This document shows, piece after piece, positions 35,529-47,605 of a stretch of DNA of 64,000 nucleotides. Origin of the DNA: Ignelater luminosus (lineage: Eukaryota > Arthropoda > Insecta > Coleoptera > Elateridae). Position 1 is the first letter of the stretch; every line of letters begins with the position of its first letter. The translations under genes were made by a program, and so were the position numbers. The notes below the pieces were generated by a model, which worked only from the letters and a program-made list of their open reading frames with translations, ran no database searches and was not told the DNA's origin. The stretch is taken from the NCBI GenBank assembly GCA_011009095.1, contig VTPC01091282.1, forward strand, positions 83,339 through 147,338. Direction: 5' to 3'.

Positions 35529-38500
35529 TAGATACTTTTTGATAGATCTTGGATCTGTATCTAGATACATAATCAAAAAGATAATCTTGTATCTGAACTA
35601 GATCCATGTTTGAAAAAGTATCTGGGTCTGGAACTAGATACATTTGGATGCTCAATTATAATCTAAAGAAAAATTCGATATAACTTTTTTTGTTTTTGAA
35701 ACAACCCTAGAGAAATTTTCGATTTTTTTAAATTTTAATCATCTAGATAATTCTACGTTCAAATGTCATTAGAATAATCAATAACAAATGACGCAAAATC
35801 CTCGAATTATTCGATGATGAAACTAAATCAAAACGAAAAAATTGAGATATTTTGACAGGTCGGCATTCTGTAAGGTGTCATACAAGTATCCTTTTTTGTA
35901 TTTAATTTTTTAATAGCGTCCTGCCGCCATGCCACCTAGAAATTTGAAACAGGAATTTTTTGCTTACAATGTTTCTGATAAAAAAAGAAAATGAATCAGT
36001 CAAGCGTTTTTCAGAAAAAGTAAATATAGCGCCATAAATGAAATTGCGCGTTACTTTGTTTTTTACACCCTGTATAAACGTAATCACATAAAAGAGTTGT
36101 AGATAATGATATAAAATAAAATCAATAATAGTACTGTAGTCTAGAAATTGTAATAATTTTGGTGTTTTAAAATTATGTCTAATCTATTCCCTACAGCGGT
36201 AATAATAATGCGAAGTCATTCCGAACTCCGTGTTTATCCGACTTCAACACGTTGAACAAAAAAATAAAATCAGTACATCAAATGCCACGTGCTTTCGCAA
36301 ACTGAAAGGTTCAGTCAAAAGCTCCAAACTTAAAGAATATTAAGAAACTAAAATCATAAAGAACTATTTTAATAAACTTCAAAAACGACACGCCTAGTAA
36401 ATAAAGCCACCAGAATTCTTATTGTAGCTTCCAATACATAACTTTTAACGTTAAAGAATGCTGTGATTCTTAACATTGCAATTTCATTTTTTAATTCTAT
36501 AATGGTAAATTTTCAAGTTTTCTTTGATTGCAGGTTACACCTTTTGTTTCTATGTATTACCCATGGTTGTTAATATATTTTAAAGAGCTATGGTATGTAT
36601 GCATACCATAGACTCCACAAAATAAAAATATTCATCAGTTTGTAAACTTCCCAAGAGCGGGTTCAGCTTACAGCAAAAAAAAGTTACTATACGAAATTGT
36701 ATTATTAATATTATATTACTAAGATAACGAAAAATTTACATTACTTACTCCCTGGACACTATTTAATAATTAACAGTAATGAATAAGGAAAATCTATTCA
36801 AACCCAGACAAATATTTAGATTGCACTATAATCAAAATTGTAACTAGTACGTAATCATACGAGTGATACTCACAAACTACTGATTGAACCTGTGGAACAC
36901 GATGCCACACAGTTCGTCACGGATGCCATTATTATGTGATTGCAAGTGGCCAATCACGTCTCCTCGTATTCGCGCGAAAATTGGAATTTAAATTTATCTA
37001 CTAAAATTCTTAAGTTTTAAATTTTACTTTATATTATTAAATAGTGACAGCGCATATATATTATTTTCTAAAAAACTATTTATACATATAATGAAACAAT
37101 GTTAGCTATATTTTCTCAGTTTCTAAACTCGCTTTAAAACTAAATATCCTCGCCAAAAGGTAAATTTAGTACAGCATTATTATTATTATTATTACTAATT
37201 TAATAGTTAGTATTATTATTTGTTGTAAATCAAAGTTACGTAATAAAGATAAATTCGGTTAATCCAAGATTTTAATTTATTTAGACAGGACCAAGTTAAA
37301 TATGCACATAGCCCTCGGTCATCTGCGGATGTGACGTTTCATATTTTTAAAAGTAATTTAGTGATTATAAAATCAGTAATATTATTGTTTATATCTAACA
37401 GGTACACATTGTAGGTAGACGAAAAATCCCGATTTCCAGTGTAGCTATTAAAGGGAAAGTTGTGCTGTTTATACTAGAAAGTGAAACTCGGTATTGTATT
37501 TGCACACCAGTTGCCTGAGGATTTCGCCTATGGAAATCAATAATTGCAAGCCCTTAAGTTTAAATAGTGCAACTTTAATGTTTAAAAAGAAGACAATAAT
37601 AAATGGTATATACAAACCACGAGTGTAGGTGTTTTAAAAAGAGTGATGAAAAACTTAGAAAAACATCATGAAAGTAAGGAATATTGACAAAATAAAAAGT
37701 TACTTTACATTATAGAAAAGGCTACTGGCCTAATACAAAAAAAAATGCTAGAAAAGTTTGATGTAAAAAATTTTGGCTTCGTATCACTTGCTGGTTTTCC
37801 TATAGTCCAAAACAATCTATATCTTGCTAGCCTATAGATTAATCCGGAACCTCATTTAGAAAATCATTATTAAAATAAATTGTAAAATATGCATTGCATC
37901 AAAGAATATGTTCAAGGGGAAGATTATGTCACATACCGAATCAGACGTTCAATTTGGACACAGCGCTCCTGTACAGATTCTCTTGCAAACCGTACAGTGT
38001 AGGTATGTTAGTAAGCAACACACAATGAATACAAAGAAAAGTTTATAGTCCTTGCCGGTCCTATTTGGAATTGACTTTTTACGCATCATTGACCAATTAT
38101 GAGATAACAAATAGCTCCATCTATGTATAATACATATTGATGGTCATGAATAACTATTGGACTTCAGTACTATAAAAGTTTCTAAAATCAGAAAATTTGT
38201 ATTTGTGCATGCTTGATACAAAAATGCTCGTAAAAAACCGGAAACGCATAAAAATTTGAAAAATTGCAAGAACTTAAGGCTCCCGTAAAATCTCAAAGAC
38301 TCGAAAAATTTCGAATAACCTTAAGAAGAGGCGTCAAAAAAATCCGAAGCCCCAAAACGACGTACATACGTCTACAAATACCTAGGAGTCTGCAAAACTG
38401 TGAAAGCTCAGAATAAATAACCCCTCACCCCCAGAACAACTTGGTACCTTGAGGCATAACAGTATTTGTCGTGTATCTTGAATTTTATGGCTCTGCATAT

Positions 38501-39930
38501 CAAATAGCAAAATTAACAGATAAAAGGTGCCTTGAAATGGGTCCCGTAAGCAAGAATCTACTATAAATACGGACTTGCAAGTGTCATCTGTTTATGTAAG
38601 TTATTTATTTATGACTACTGCTAAATCGACACATTGTCCTTGTTCAAATAAATGGTTTTTGTTACATTAATCCAGAAAGACCTGGATGCTCATAAGAAAC
38701 TTACACGTAGAAAGATTCATACGTATCATGGAAATTTACTCCATGGAATAGATTTGGCCACTTTTCAAACTAAAGGTTCTACTAACATAATAAAAACACA
38801 TCAAAATATAAATTTGCGCACAGTAAAATAAAAACAATGTCCATTTTCAACGACATGTTGGAATAAACGAGCAGAACGGTGTCTTTCATGTTCAGTGACT
38901 GATCATCTCTACAACAGGTCAGAAGTTGAAAGTTCTAGATTTTAATATTTGACCCACTATGGTGGTCACAGAAAAGAGCTACTCAGCATAGGCTATGAAC
39001 AAACAGGAACCTTTTATGTATGATTATTAGAAAAAGGATTTCTATGTAAATGCCTTTTTAGAGGTCCTAGGCAGCTAAACAAGCATGTTTAGTTCCTATG
39101 TTTTAAAATCAGATGAGCAATCTGAAGTGCATCTGATTTTGCCTAAAGAGCTTTAACCTTTTTGTACTGTTTGTCTTTTTGTTCTATTGCCTATTTTTAA
39201 CATCTTTGGTGTTTATGTAGACTAATTTGCTCCGCTTAACAGATAATAAGATTATCTACTTTTGAGTTTCACGTTTACATTACAAACGTAAATGTCAACA
39301 TCAAATACATATCTTTAGTTGCAAGTTACTAACTGAAGACTGAACCGAAAAAGACAAGAAATCTAAATAAAAATATGGGATTCAATTCGATTTTTTTCTT
39401 TTGATACTGAATATTTGCATTTTGCAAGCACATGTCTCTACCTGCGCTGTTATAAACTCCAGGCGGTAGACAAAAACAAACGATGTACTTGAAACGCATA
39501 GCTTGAAGATTAATACCGCTTGCTATATTCAAAACAAAATAGTCTACTCTCTTTTTCTAACGAAGTAGTTCACTTTGCTAAAATGCGCTTTGATATATTA
39601 TAAAGAGAGGAGTCCCAAAACTCGAATACAGTACTGACATGCCCTGAAGCATTTTAACCAACAACCGCCATAATTTAATGTGCAAAAGTATTACAAAAAT
39701 ATTATTGTGTGCCATAGTGAAAGTAAAAACGCCAAAACAACTATTTTGCCTATTTTCAATTTTTTTCTGCCTCAAATACCTTTTGTGTGTTCTAAATCTC
39801 ATCTTTCAAGGGTTTTATTTGTCTAATTTTTGCGCCTAAAATTCTCAGCTCTAATGATTATAGACTTTTCTTGTAAAAGTGAGCAAAAATTCGAAACAAA
39901 CAGCTGCGATCTCACGCTGAAGTTATAATA
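35529..39930. other. Intergenic DNA, no gene recognised
   Basis: Mostly AT-rich. A solo ACACCCTGTATA box (reverse of ACAGGGTGT) at about 36065 may end a decayed MITE starting near 35870. A CpG-richer patch lies at about 36880-36990. A (TTA)n run lies near 37180. At about 38220-38420 imperfect short repeats (AAAAATTTG-AAAAATTGCAAG) resemble those at 16.0 kb. AATCAGATG and CATCTGATT form a 9-bp hairpin near 39110. Confidence 0.55.
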
Positions 39931-41161
39931 TTAGGTGTATACCTATGAAATGAGACTTTTTTTTCAATTTTAAACGTTTATTAACAAAAAATGGTTACAA
40001 ATTTAATCTTCAAAATAATAGCCATCGCTAGCGACACATTTTACCCATCTCTCAGGCAATTTGTGAATGCCGCGCCAAAAAAATTGGCCGTCTTTGGCCG
40101 CAAACCAATCATCGAGCCATTTTTTGGCTTCTTCGTGAGAATTGAAGCGCTGCTCGGAAAGTGCGTGGCCCATCGATGCAAACAAATGATAATCGGAAGG
40201 CGCCAAGTCTGGTGAGTAAGCCGCATGCACCAGCGGTTCCCAATCGTACGTCTCCACCAATTCCCGGGTCGCTCTTGTTCGATGTGGTGGTGCATTGTCA
40301 TCAAGAAAAATTACTTTGTGACGCCGATCGGCATATTCTGGGCGTTTTCGGTGTATAGCGCTGTTCAAATCGGCCAATTGTCGTTGGTAGCGTGCACCGT
40401 CAACTGTTTCACCTGGTTTTAATAGCTAGTACCAAATCATACCATGCTGATCCCAGAAAACACACAGCATTGCCTTGCGGCCGGGCGGACCATACGATCG
40501 TTTACGCTTGGGATTGAAGAAATACACCCGTAACGATTCGATGCAAAAAAGACTTCCTTTTGAACCGGGAGAGCAGCATTTCACAAGTGGTTTTTCGGTT
40601 CTCTTGCTGCCTTTCAGTCAGTTCATGCGGCACCCATCTTCCGACCTTTAAAATCATGCCCATGTCTTTCAAACGTTTGCAAATGGTTTTTTGGGTCACT
40701 CCCAACTGCTCTGCCATCATTTCTTGCGTTTGACCATCATCTTCATTCAACAATGCTTGCAATTCGGTGTCCTCAAACTTTTTCGGTGGCCGGCCACGTT
40801 CCTCGTTCTCCACGCTAAAATCACCACTTCGGAATTTTTCAAACCACCTGAAGCACTGTGCTCTGCTTAGAGCATGTCCACCGTAAGCTTCTATAAGCAT
40901 TTGATGAGCTTGAGAAGCGTTTTTCTTCAATTGATAACAGAAAATCAACGATGTCCGCAAATCGTAGTTTGAAGGCACGAAATTCGACATTTTTAAGAGC
41001 GAAAAAAATGCGTTGTTGTATGAAACATCACAAACAATGAATTGAATATTGTTGACAGATGACAGACGAAAAAAATAAGACATTTGGGACAGTTTAAAAA
41101 TACTCCTAGCGACATCTGTGGTCTAATAGCTGAAAGTCTCATTTCATAGGTATACACCTGG
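39931..41161 (-). mobile_element. Second mariner element, distinct family (1231 bp)
   Basis: Read inwards, the ends are TTAGGTGTATACCTATGAAA (39931) and CCAGGTGTATACCTATGAAA (41161), about 28 bp matching. TA flanks both (39929-39930 and 41162-41163). The CCAGGTGTA start is classical mariner. Its sequence is unrelated to the mariner at 34.2 kb. It carries a disrupted transposase. Confidence 0.92.
40003..40990 (-). pseudogene. Mariner transposase lacking its first catalytic Asp
   Basis: The likely start is MSNFVPSNYDLRTSLIFCYQ at 40990, although the frame is open further up. An HTH region with CFRWFEKFRSGDFSV and ERGRPPKKFED is followed by WVPHELTERQ. The frame breaks at HRIVTG near 40524, where about 14 bp covering the DEKW-type first catalytic Asp are gone. 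A nonsense TAG follows near 40425. The rest is open from 40377: FLDDNAPPHRTRA (second Asp), YSPDLAPSDYHLF (third Asp), to a normal C-terminus at 40003. Inactive. Confidence 0.92.
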
Positions 41162-42653
41162 TAGATAAACGGGTCTTTAATAAAACTTTGCTTCTAGATT
41201 TTAAATCTGAGATTATTGCAATATTAGGATCTTTAGATTAGCTTGGCCCAATTTGGCCCTTTAGCTTGTAGATATCTTGGCATCTTATAATGACGTAACA
41301 TTGAATTATTTATTTCTTGGTCTGGCAAAAAGTTGGGATTTTATATTCCAATCCTACTTGGCTCCCAGACTAGTTTAGCTCTGAAGTCTCTAAACTCTTA
41401 GTCTCCCTGGCTATAAACTCGACTGATCTCAAAACTTTATTTTCATGATCCAAATGAAATTAAATTAAAACATTGGAAATTTTCTTTATCTTCCTGAAAT
41501 CTCTGTACCTGATTAAGATATTAAAAGTAAAAAATTCGAAACATCAAGAAATTATTAATTGAACTTTAAAACACTGTAATTCGAAAGCAGAACACTTTGA
41601 GAAAAAGGTTATACTGCTATAATTAGTTGTTTATTAGTACTTAATTACCCTTCATGTTATTACAGCAGAATATTTCTCATCAATAACAAACAGCGTAGGA
41701 ACTTTTTACTGAAAGTGAAAGGTTTTCTCTCCTACAGTATTACTTACATATTTTACATTGATTTTATTGATTTTTATTGGCATTTACGTCTGTTATTCTA
41801 AACATTAAAATAGACAGGTACAAAATAAACCTTTAGTGTACGTATCGTCTATCTATCATTGGTCATTTCTCATTTCATTTACTATTGCGTCACTGTTCTG
41901 TGACGTCAGATGTACGAAATGAATAAATAGTTTATGTTGAACTTTATTAATAATTTTATAGAACAGACACTATTATATATGTAATAGGTATATGAACTAC
42001 ACTTTTTTGTAGCACTATTTCCTTGTCAAGTTTAACTGCAAATAGACACCTACCCAAAGAATATAAAATAGTAGTTGAAACTGAAATATCATAAACAATT
42101 TACCAGAACTACAACTCCAAGTTATAAAAATAAGATCAGAAAATCTCTCTTGGGAGTAATGGGAAATAAAAAGAGTTTACCGAAGTGACAGTCAGATCGA
42201 AAAGTCGGTACATTTTATTTTGATGTTTGCGGAAAGAAAGATTGATCATTATATTCCTTTTGGCTTTCGTGCAATGTCATGTTCTTTTATGTAAAAACAA
42301 AAGGGCTTCAATTTACAGAATCTTAAAGCGATGTTCATTTTTCTTTATTTGTGTTGTTTTTTCATTTTCATGTATTTGCATTTACATTTCAGGTTTTTTA
42401 AGATGTTGACCCACTAAGAAGTCCATTACATAAGTATCTAGCGTCCTAGCTATTTATTATTATTGTTCAGTAAAGCGTCTTTTAAGAATAGAGTGTTTTC
42501 ACTTATAACGAATATCTAGTAAGACGTAATTTCTTTTTAAAGAAAAACAATTAATTAATCTCCAGAATAGGCAACTATTTTCTAATTGAATTGACTTCAT
42601 ATCTCTCACGGTTTCGATATTCCAATGGTAACCTTTGGATTTGGGATACTTTA
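41162..42653. other. Intergenic DNA, no gene recognised
   Basis: AT-rich. 41180-41430 has degenerate CTTTAGATCTTGGC-like short repeats. CTTTA at 42649-42653 is the left copy of the LTR-retrotransposon target duplication. Confidence 0.6.
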
Positions 42654-42849
42654 TATTGTGTTTCTTTTATTGAGGTTAGTATTGTTTTTTGAATAATAAG
42701 GCACAAAGAACATAATAGAAAATAAGTTTTATTAACACAACTTAACACTGCACGTATTGCGACATAGTTCTTGCATTCTATATCTATCTCTCTCTATCTG
42801 TAAGCGTCCCATTGACATTAAAAATATAGATGGCTGCAAATACATTACA
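42654..42849 (-). repeat. 3' LTR of the Gypsy-type element
   Basis: 196 bp. On the minus strand it starts TGTAATGTATTTGC and ends in ACACAATA. It includes a CTCTCTAT-like run and an AATAAAAC-like box. No difference from the 5' LTR was seen. Confidence 0.96.
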
Positions 42850-42943
42850 ATCTCCCACACTAATAAAAAACATAAAAAATGATACATGATATTACATAAT
42901 CATATATAAAAATAAGGCAATACATATAAAGAATGTTATTTTG

Positions 42944-45900
42944 TTAATTCCAAACATAGTCCGAAAAATGTCTTGGTAAGTGCCGTGGTCTTTGCGACCT
43001 TCGAAGTTGCCGTGCTGGTGGAACTACTTGAGGGGCAGCTTCGGCTGGCGGTACCATTACGGGTACATCTGCTTGCTGAGGGGCAGCTGCATGATTCTCA
43101 TGTCGAATAAGAATCTCTTCTAATTCTATTGGCTTAGATTCATTTCCAAAGTTGTCTTTAAATGTAACCTTTTTCTTTGGTTTGACATTAGATCTTACAA
43201 GCTGGTTAATATGTCTTTTGAGAACGTAACCATTGTCTAATCTAACTTGATAGTGTAGACGACCATACTTGTTTGCAATGGTTCCAAATTTCCACGTTGG
43301 CTTGTTGTTGGTGTACCATCGTACTTGGACTCTCTCCCCCACCATAAAATTGCGAACTTGGGAAAAGTTGACCGGTTTGCTAACAGGTTCTTTTAGTGGA
43401 CGTAGTGCGTCTAACTTAATTCGAATATCTCTTCCGAGGTAGAGTTTTGCTGGTGTTTTACCACACTGTAGTGGTGTGGCTCTATACCGAAATAATATTT
43501 CACGTACTTTCTGGTGCATGGAGAGTTTTTCTTCTGACATAGCGGTGAGTTTGTTCTTAAGAGTTTGAATGTTCCTTTCAGCTAGACCATTTGTAGCGGG
43601 ATGTCCTGGTGCAATAAATTTTTGACTGATCCCGTTCTCTTTGCAAAATGTTTGAAATATGCCACTTTGGAAAATTGTAGCATTGTCTTATACCAAGATT
43701 CTTGGTAATCCATGAATACTAAAAATGTCTTGTAAAAGATGTATTGTAGATTCGGAAGTTGGTGCGTCTTTTAGGATTTTTACTTCGGCCCATTTAGATT
43801 TTGAATCAATTAATACCAAGAAATGATGTCCTTGGAAGGGACCTGCATAATCAATGTGGACTCGGTCGAAATTTTCCTGTGGCTCATCCCAATGATGTAA
43901 CGGAGCTTTTGCCGGATCTTTTTTGATAAGGGCGCAGTTTTCACATGCACGAACAAGATGTTCGATGTCTTTGTCGATATTACGCCAATAACAGTATTTT
44001 CGAGCCAATTGTTTCATTTTGACAATACCAATATGTGTGTAGTGTAATTCTTTTAAAACGTCTGAACGAAGGGTCGTTGGTATCACTACACGCTGGCCTT
44101 TAAAGATAACTCCATCTTGAAGACTATAGTCCGAATTATCAAGACTGCCTTGGATGAGGTCTTCTTTTATTTTTGACAATTCTGGATCTTTCTGTGTTTC
44201 TAATGCGATTGATGCACTCGTAAGTGAGTATGTTGAAATCTGATTGATTACTTGGTCACATAAGGTCTGTAGTTCTTGATCTAGGATTGTTTCCATGCCA
44301 ATCGATTTTCTATTACAAGGTGCTCTTGATAAGAAATCAACATTGATGTGGTCTTCAGCCTTTCGATGTTGGACCTTGTAATCGAAATTTTGTAAGAAAG
44401 CGGCATAGCGGAGTAAACGCGCTGATGTCATCGCCGGTAACTTTACGTCTTGATGAAAGATGCGTGTTAGGGGACGATTATCTGTGATAAGGGTAAATGA
44501 CTGACCATAAATGTAGTTGTAGAATTTATCTACTGCAAACACGATAGCAAGCGCTTCCCGGTCAAGTTGACTGTAATTTATTTCAGCTGGCGTCAGTGAT
44601 CTAGATACAAATGCTACAGGACGTTCGACTCCTTCGACTATATTTGATAATACGCCCGCGATTCCTGTTGGACTTGCATCACATGCTAGTGTTATTGGTA
44701 AATTAGGATCAAATGGTGCCAATACCCGATCACTCGATATTTCGTTCTTCAGTTTGATGAAAGCTGATTCACATGATGATGACCAAAAGAATATTTTATC
44801 TTTGCGTAGTAATTCTCTCAGCGGATAGGTCATTGTGGATGCATCTGGTATGAACCGTGAATAATATGTAACCATGCCCAAAAATCTACGTACTTCATCT
44901 GCATTTTTAGGGCGAGGTACATTATTGATAGCTTCTACTTTCTTGGGGCATTTAGAGATTTTGTTCTGGCGAATGATGTAACCCAAATATTGAATCTCTG
45001 TTTGAAAAAAAACACATTTGTCTTTATTGACATGTAAATTATATTTTTTTAGGCGTTCCAGGCAGCTAATAAGGCGTTTCTGACATTCTTCCATCGATGC
45101 TCCATGGATGATAATATCATCAAAATATGACATTGTGCCTTCCAAGCCCTGAAGGATTTGGTCTAATATGCGATTAAATTCACTTGGGGCTGTTTTGATG
45201 CCAAATGATAATCTATTCATTTGGTACGTTCCTCTATGCGTTGAAATTGTTTGAACTGCTCGGCTATCATCATCAACTCGAACGTGCAAATATGCTTTGT
45301 ACAGATCTAATCGACAAAAATAACTTGAATTTTGGAGATTATTTAAAATATCATCGATGCGTCTAATTGGATAGTGAGCTGATTTAAGCTGAGGATTGAC
45401 GGCTATCTTATAGTCGACACATAGCCTAACATTCCCATCTGGTTTGGGTATGACAACAAGTGGTGATCCCCAGTCGCTAAGATTGACTTTCGTTATTATA
45501 CCATTCTGTTCAAGGTCATCTAATTCTTTTTCTACTCGTTCTCGTAGGGCATATGGTACTTCTCGTTGTTTAATAAAAACTGGTTTCACATTTTCTCGCA
45601 GTTTCAGTGAACATGTCAGATTTGGAATACATCCTATTCGGGGTTCGAATATTTCCTTATATTGTTCCATTATGACTGGCATTGGGTAAACTGATAAAAT
45701 CTCAGAATCATTGAGGACTGAATGTCTTCTGTCAATGTCGGCTAAGTTGATATGTAGATGTCGTATCCACACACGTCCTAGAATAGGTGGATATTTTGAA
45801 GGTACAATATACATTTCTTCTTGAGATTTTCGTCCTTGATATTCAACTTCCACAGAAACAGAACCCAAAGGAGTGAAGATTTCTCCCGTATACGATCGAA

Positions 45901-47140
45901 AACCTGTAGTTGATTTTTGGAGTGCCGTTGTTAAATTTAGTTTAGCATAATCGGATTCTGGAATTAATGTAAAGCCGGCTCCTGAATCAACTTCAAAGGT
46001 TTGACGCTTCCCTTGAATATAAACATCAATAAAATATTTTTTAACTTCAGTGTCTGATATGTTAGATTTTTCAAAAATATCGATGATTTTGTTAATGCCA
46101 TCAAAATGCTGCGAAGTCGATTCTACATAGTTTGCTTCAGTACTTGACGATGATAGTTGATTCGGTGCGCTTTTTTGTTTTAATAAGGTCTTGATGCACA
46201 CTTTTTGTACATGACCCGTTTTTCCGCAAGAACTGCATTTGAGTGAATTAATTTCAATACGGCAAGTACTCGATAAGTGATTGTTTCGACCGCAACGTAA
46301 ACACAAATGTTCAATACCTAGTTGTTTATAGTTAATTCGAGATTTTGAACGCTTTCGAAATTCACTATAATTATTTTTACTGTCTGTTGACCGATGCCGA
46401 CTCTTAGATCGACCACGATTCGAACTGTCATTACTTCGACGATTTATGTTATGACGCGACACACGATTAATGTCATTTAACTTGTCCTGAGAATTCGAAA
46501 TCTCTTTGGTATCAAGCTTAGAAGCATCCAACGCGAGGGCTGTATCTACAGTGCTTGTAAAAGTCAACGCACTTTTCTGCAACAGCTGTTCTTTAATTGA
46601 CGTATCGCGAATACCACGAATAAATTGTGCTCTGAGGAAAATGTCTGCTATTGATTTACCGCACTCACATTTAAAATCACAACTATTTACATGTTTCCGT
46701 AACTTTGCTACATATTCGGAAATCGAGTCGTTATTGTTCTGGAATTCGCACAAAAATTTGTGTTGTTCGACAATGATATTTTTCTTCGGGCAGAAATGTT
46801 TTTCTAATAAATCGATTAATTTATCGTAGCTCAATTCTTTGGGATCATCTGGAGCAGCTAATGAAGTAAGCAGATCATAATTAGAAGAGCCTATGTATTG
46901 TAGCAATAATTTCGCACACATTGATTTATCATCGATTACCCCCTTTACTTGAAAATGTATTTCTAATCGTTCTCTGTAATTGTGAAATGTTTGATTCTTC
47001 GGGTCGAAGGCTTCGAAGCTAGATAATAATGTAACATTACTTGATGGTTGATTTGCAGTAATTCGTTGTTGTTGTTGAAGGGCTGCAGTCATGCCCAGCA
47101 TTGCGGTTATTAATTGATTAAGTTGATTGGCGTCTGCCAT
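42944..47140 (-). pseudogene. gag-pol polyprotein with one internal stop codon
   Basis: A single frame of 1398 codons from ATG at 47140, with gag and pol fused as in many Mag-clade elements. In order it has a gag-like helical region (1-220), Arg/Ser-rich segment (230-270), two zinc knuckles (CLRCGRNNH and CSSCGKTGH, about 280-315), aspartic protease (VDSGAG, about 380), reverse transcriptase with YFDD at about 671, RNase H (ACDAS, about 815), integrase zinc finger (HH/CC, about 1045-1085), integrase core with its first Asp near 1095, and a basic C-terminus. Codon 1151 (43690-43688) is TAA, just before the second integrase Asp. Everything after it stays open in the same frame to 42944. Confidence 0.95.
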
Positions 47141-47404
47141 TTTCGCGGTTATTGATAATAAAAGTTGTACTTACAGTAATTTTGCTATAATAGAACATGT
47201 ACTTATTATACGACTCACTAGAAATTACATTTAAACTTGAAAATAAGTAAAACGAGTCTTGTTTATACCGTGTCTAACCTCACACATTTTTTTAATTGTT
47301 ACCCGCGCTTTTCGATTGTTCTTTGTTTACAGATTTTACATTTCCGAGGCACTTATTGTATTACATAGAACAGTTCAACAGTACTTTTCACCTCGTCGCC
47401 AATT

Positions 47405-47600
47405 TATTGTGTTTCTTTTATTGAGGTTAGTATTGTTTTTTGAATAATAAGGCACAAAGAACATAATAGAAAATAAGTTTTATTAACACAACTTAACACT
47501 GCACGTATTGCGACATAGTTCTTGCATTCTATATCTATCTCTCTCTATCTGTAAGCGTCCCATTGACATTAAAAATATAGATGGCTGCAAATACATTACA
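47405..47600 (-). repeat. 5' LTR of the Gypsy-type element
   Basis: 196 bp, matching the 3' LTR throughout. It should hold the promoter and R region; I cannot define these exactly. The 264-bp leader with the primer-binding site lies between it and the gag-pol start. Confidence 0.96.
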
Positions 47601-47605
47601 CTTTA

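Larger units (their letters stand above)
42654..47600 (-). mobile_element. Mag/Gypsy-type LTR retrotransposon, young copy (4947 bp)
   Basis: Two 196-bp LTRs (42654-42849 and 47405-47600) appear identical base for base. CTTTA flanks both sides (42649-42653 and 47601-47605), a 5-bp target duplication. On the minus strand the right LTR is 5', followed by a primer-binding site starting TGGCGACGAGG (about 47402-47392). A purine-rich tract (GTGGGAGATTG, about 42860-42850) precedes the 3' LTR. A single gag-pol frame occupies the inside. No envelope gene is present. Confidence 0.96.

Noticed and set aside
42944..43690. Programmed stop-codon readthrough between integrase halves
   Set aside because: Such a site is not known in this part of integrase for Mag-type elements. 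A plain nonsense mutation or base error before the second catalytic Asp is simpler.
46506..46829. 107-codon plus-strand frame
   Set aside because: Antisense within gag-pol of the retrotransposon.
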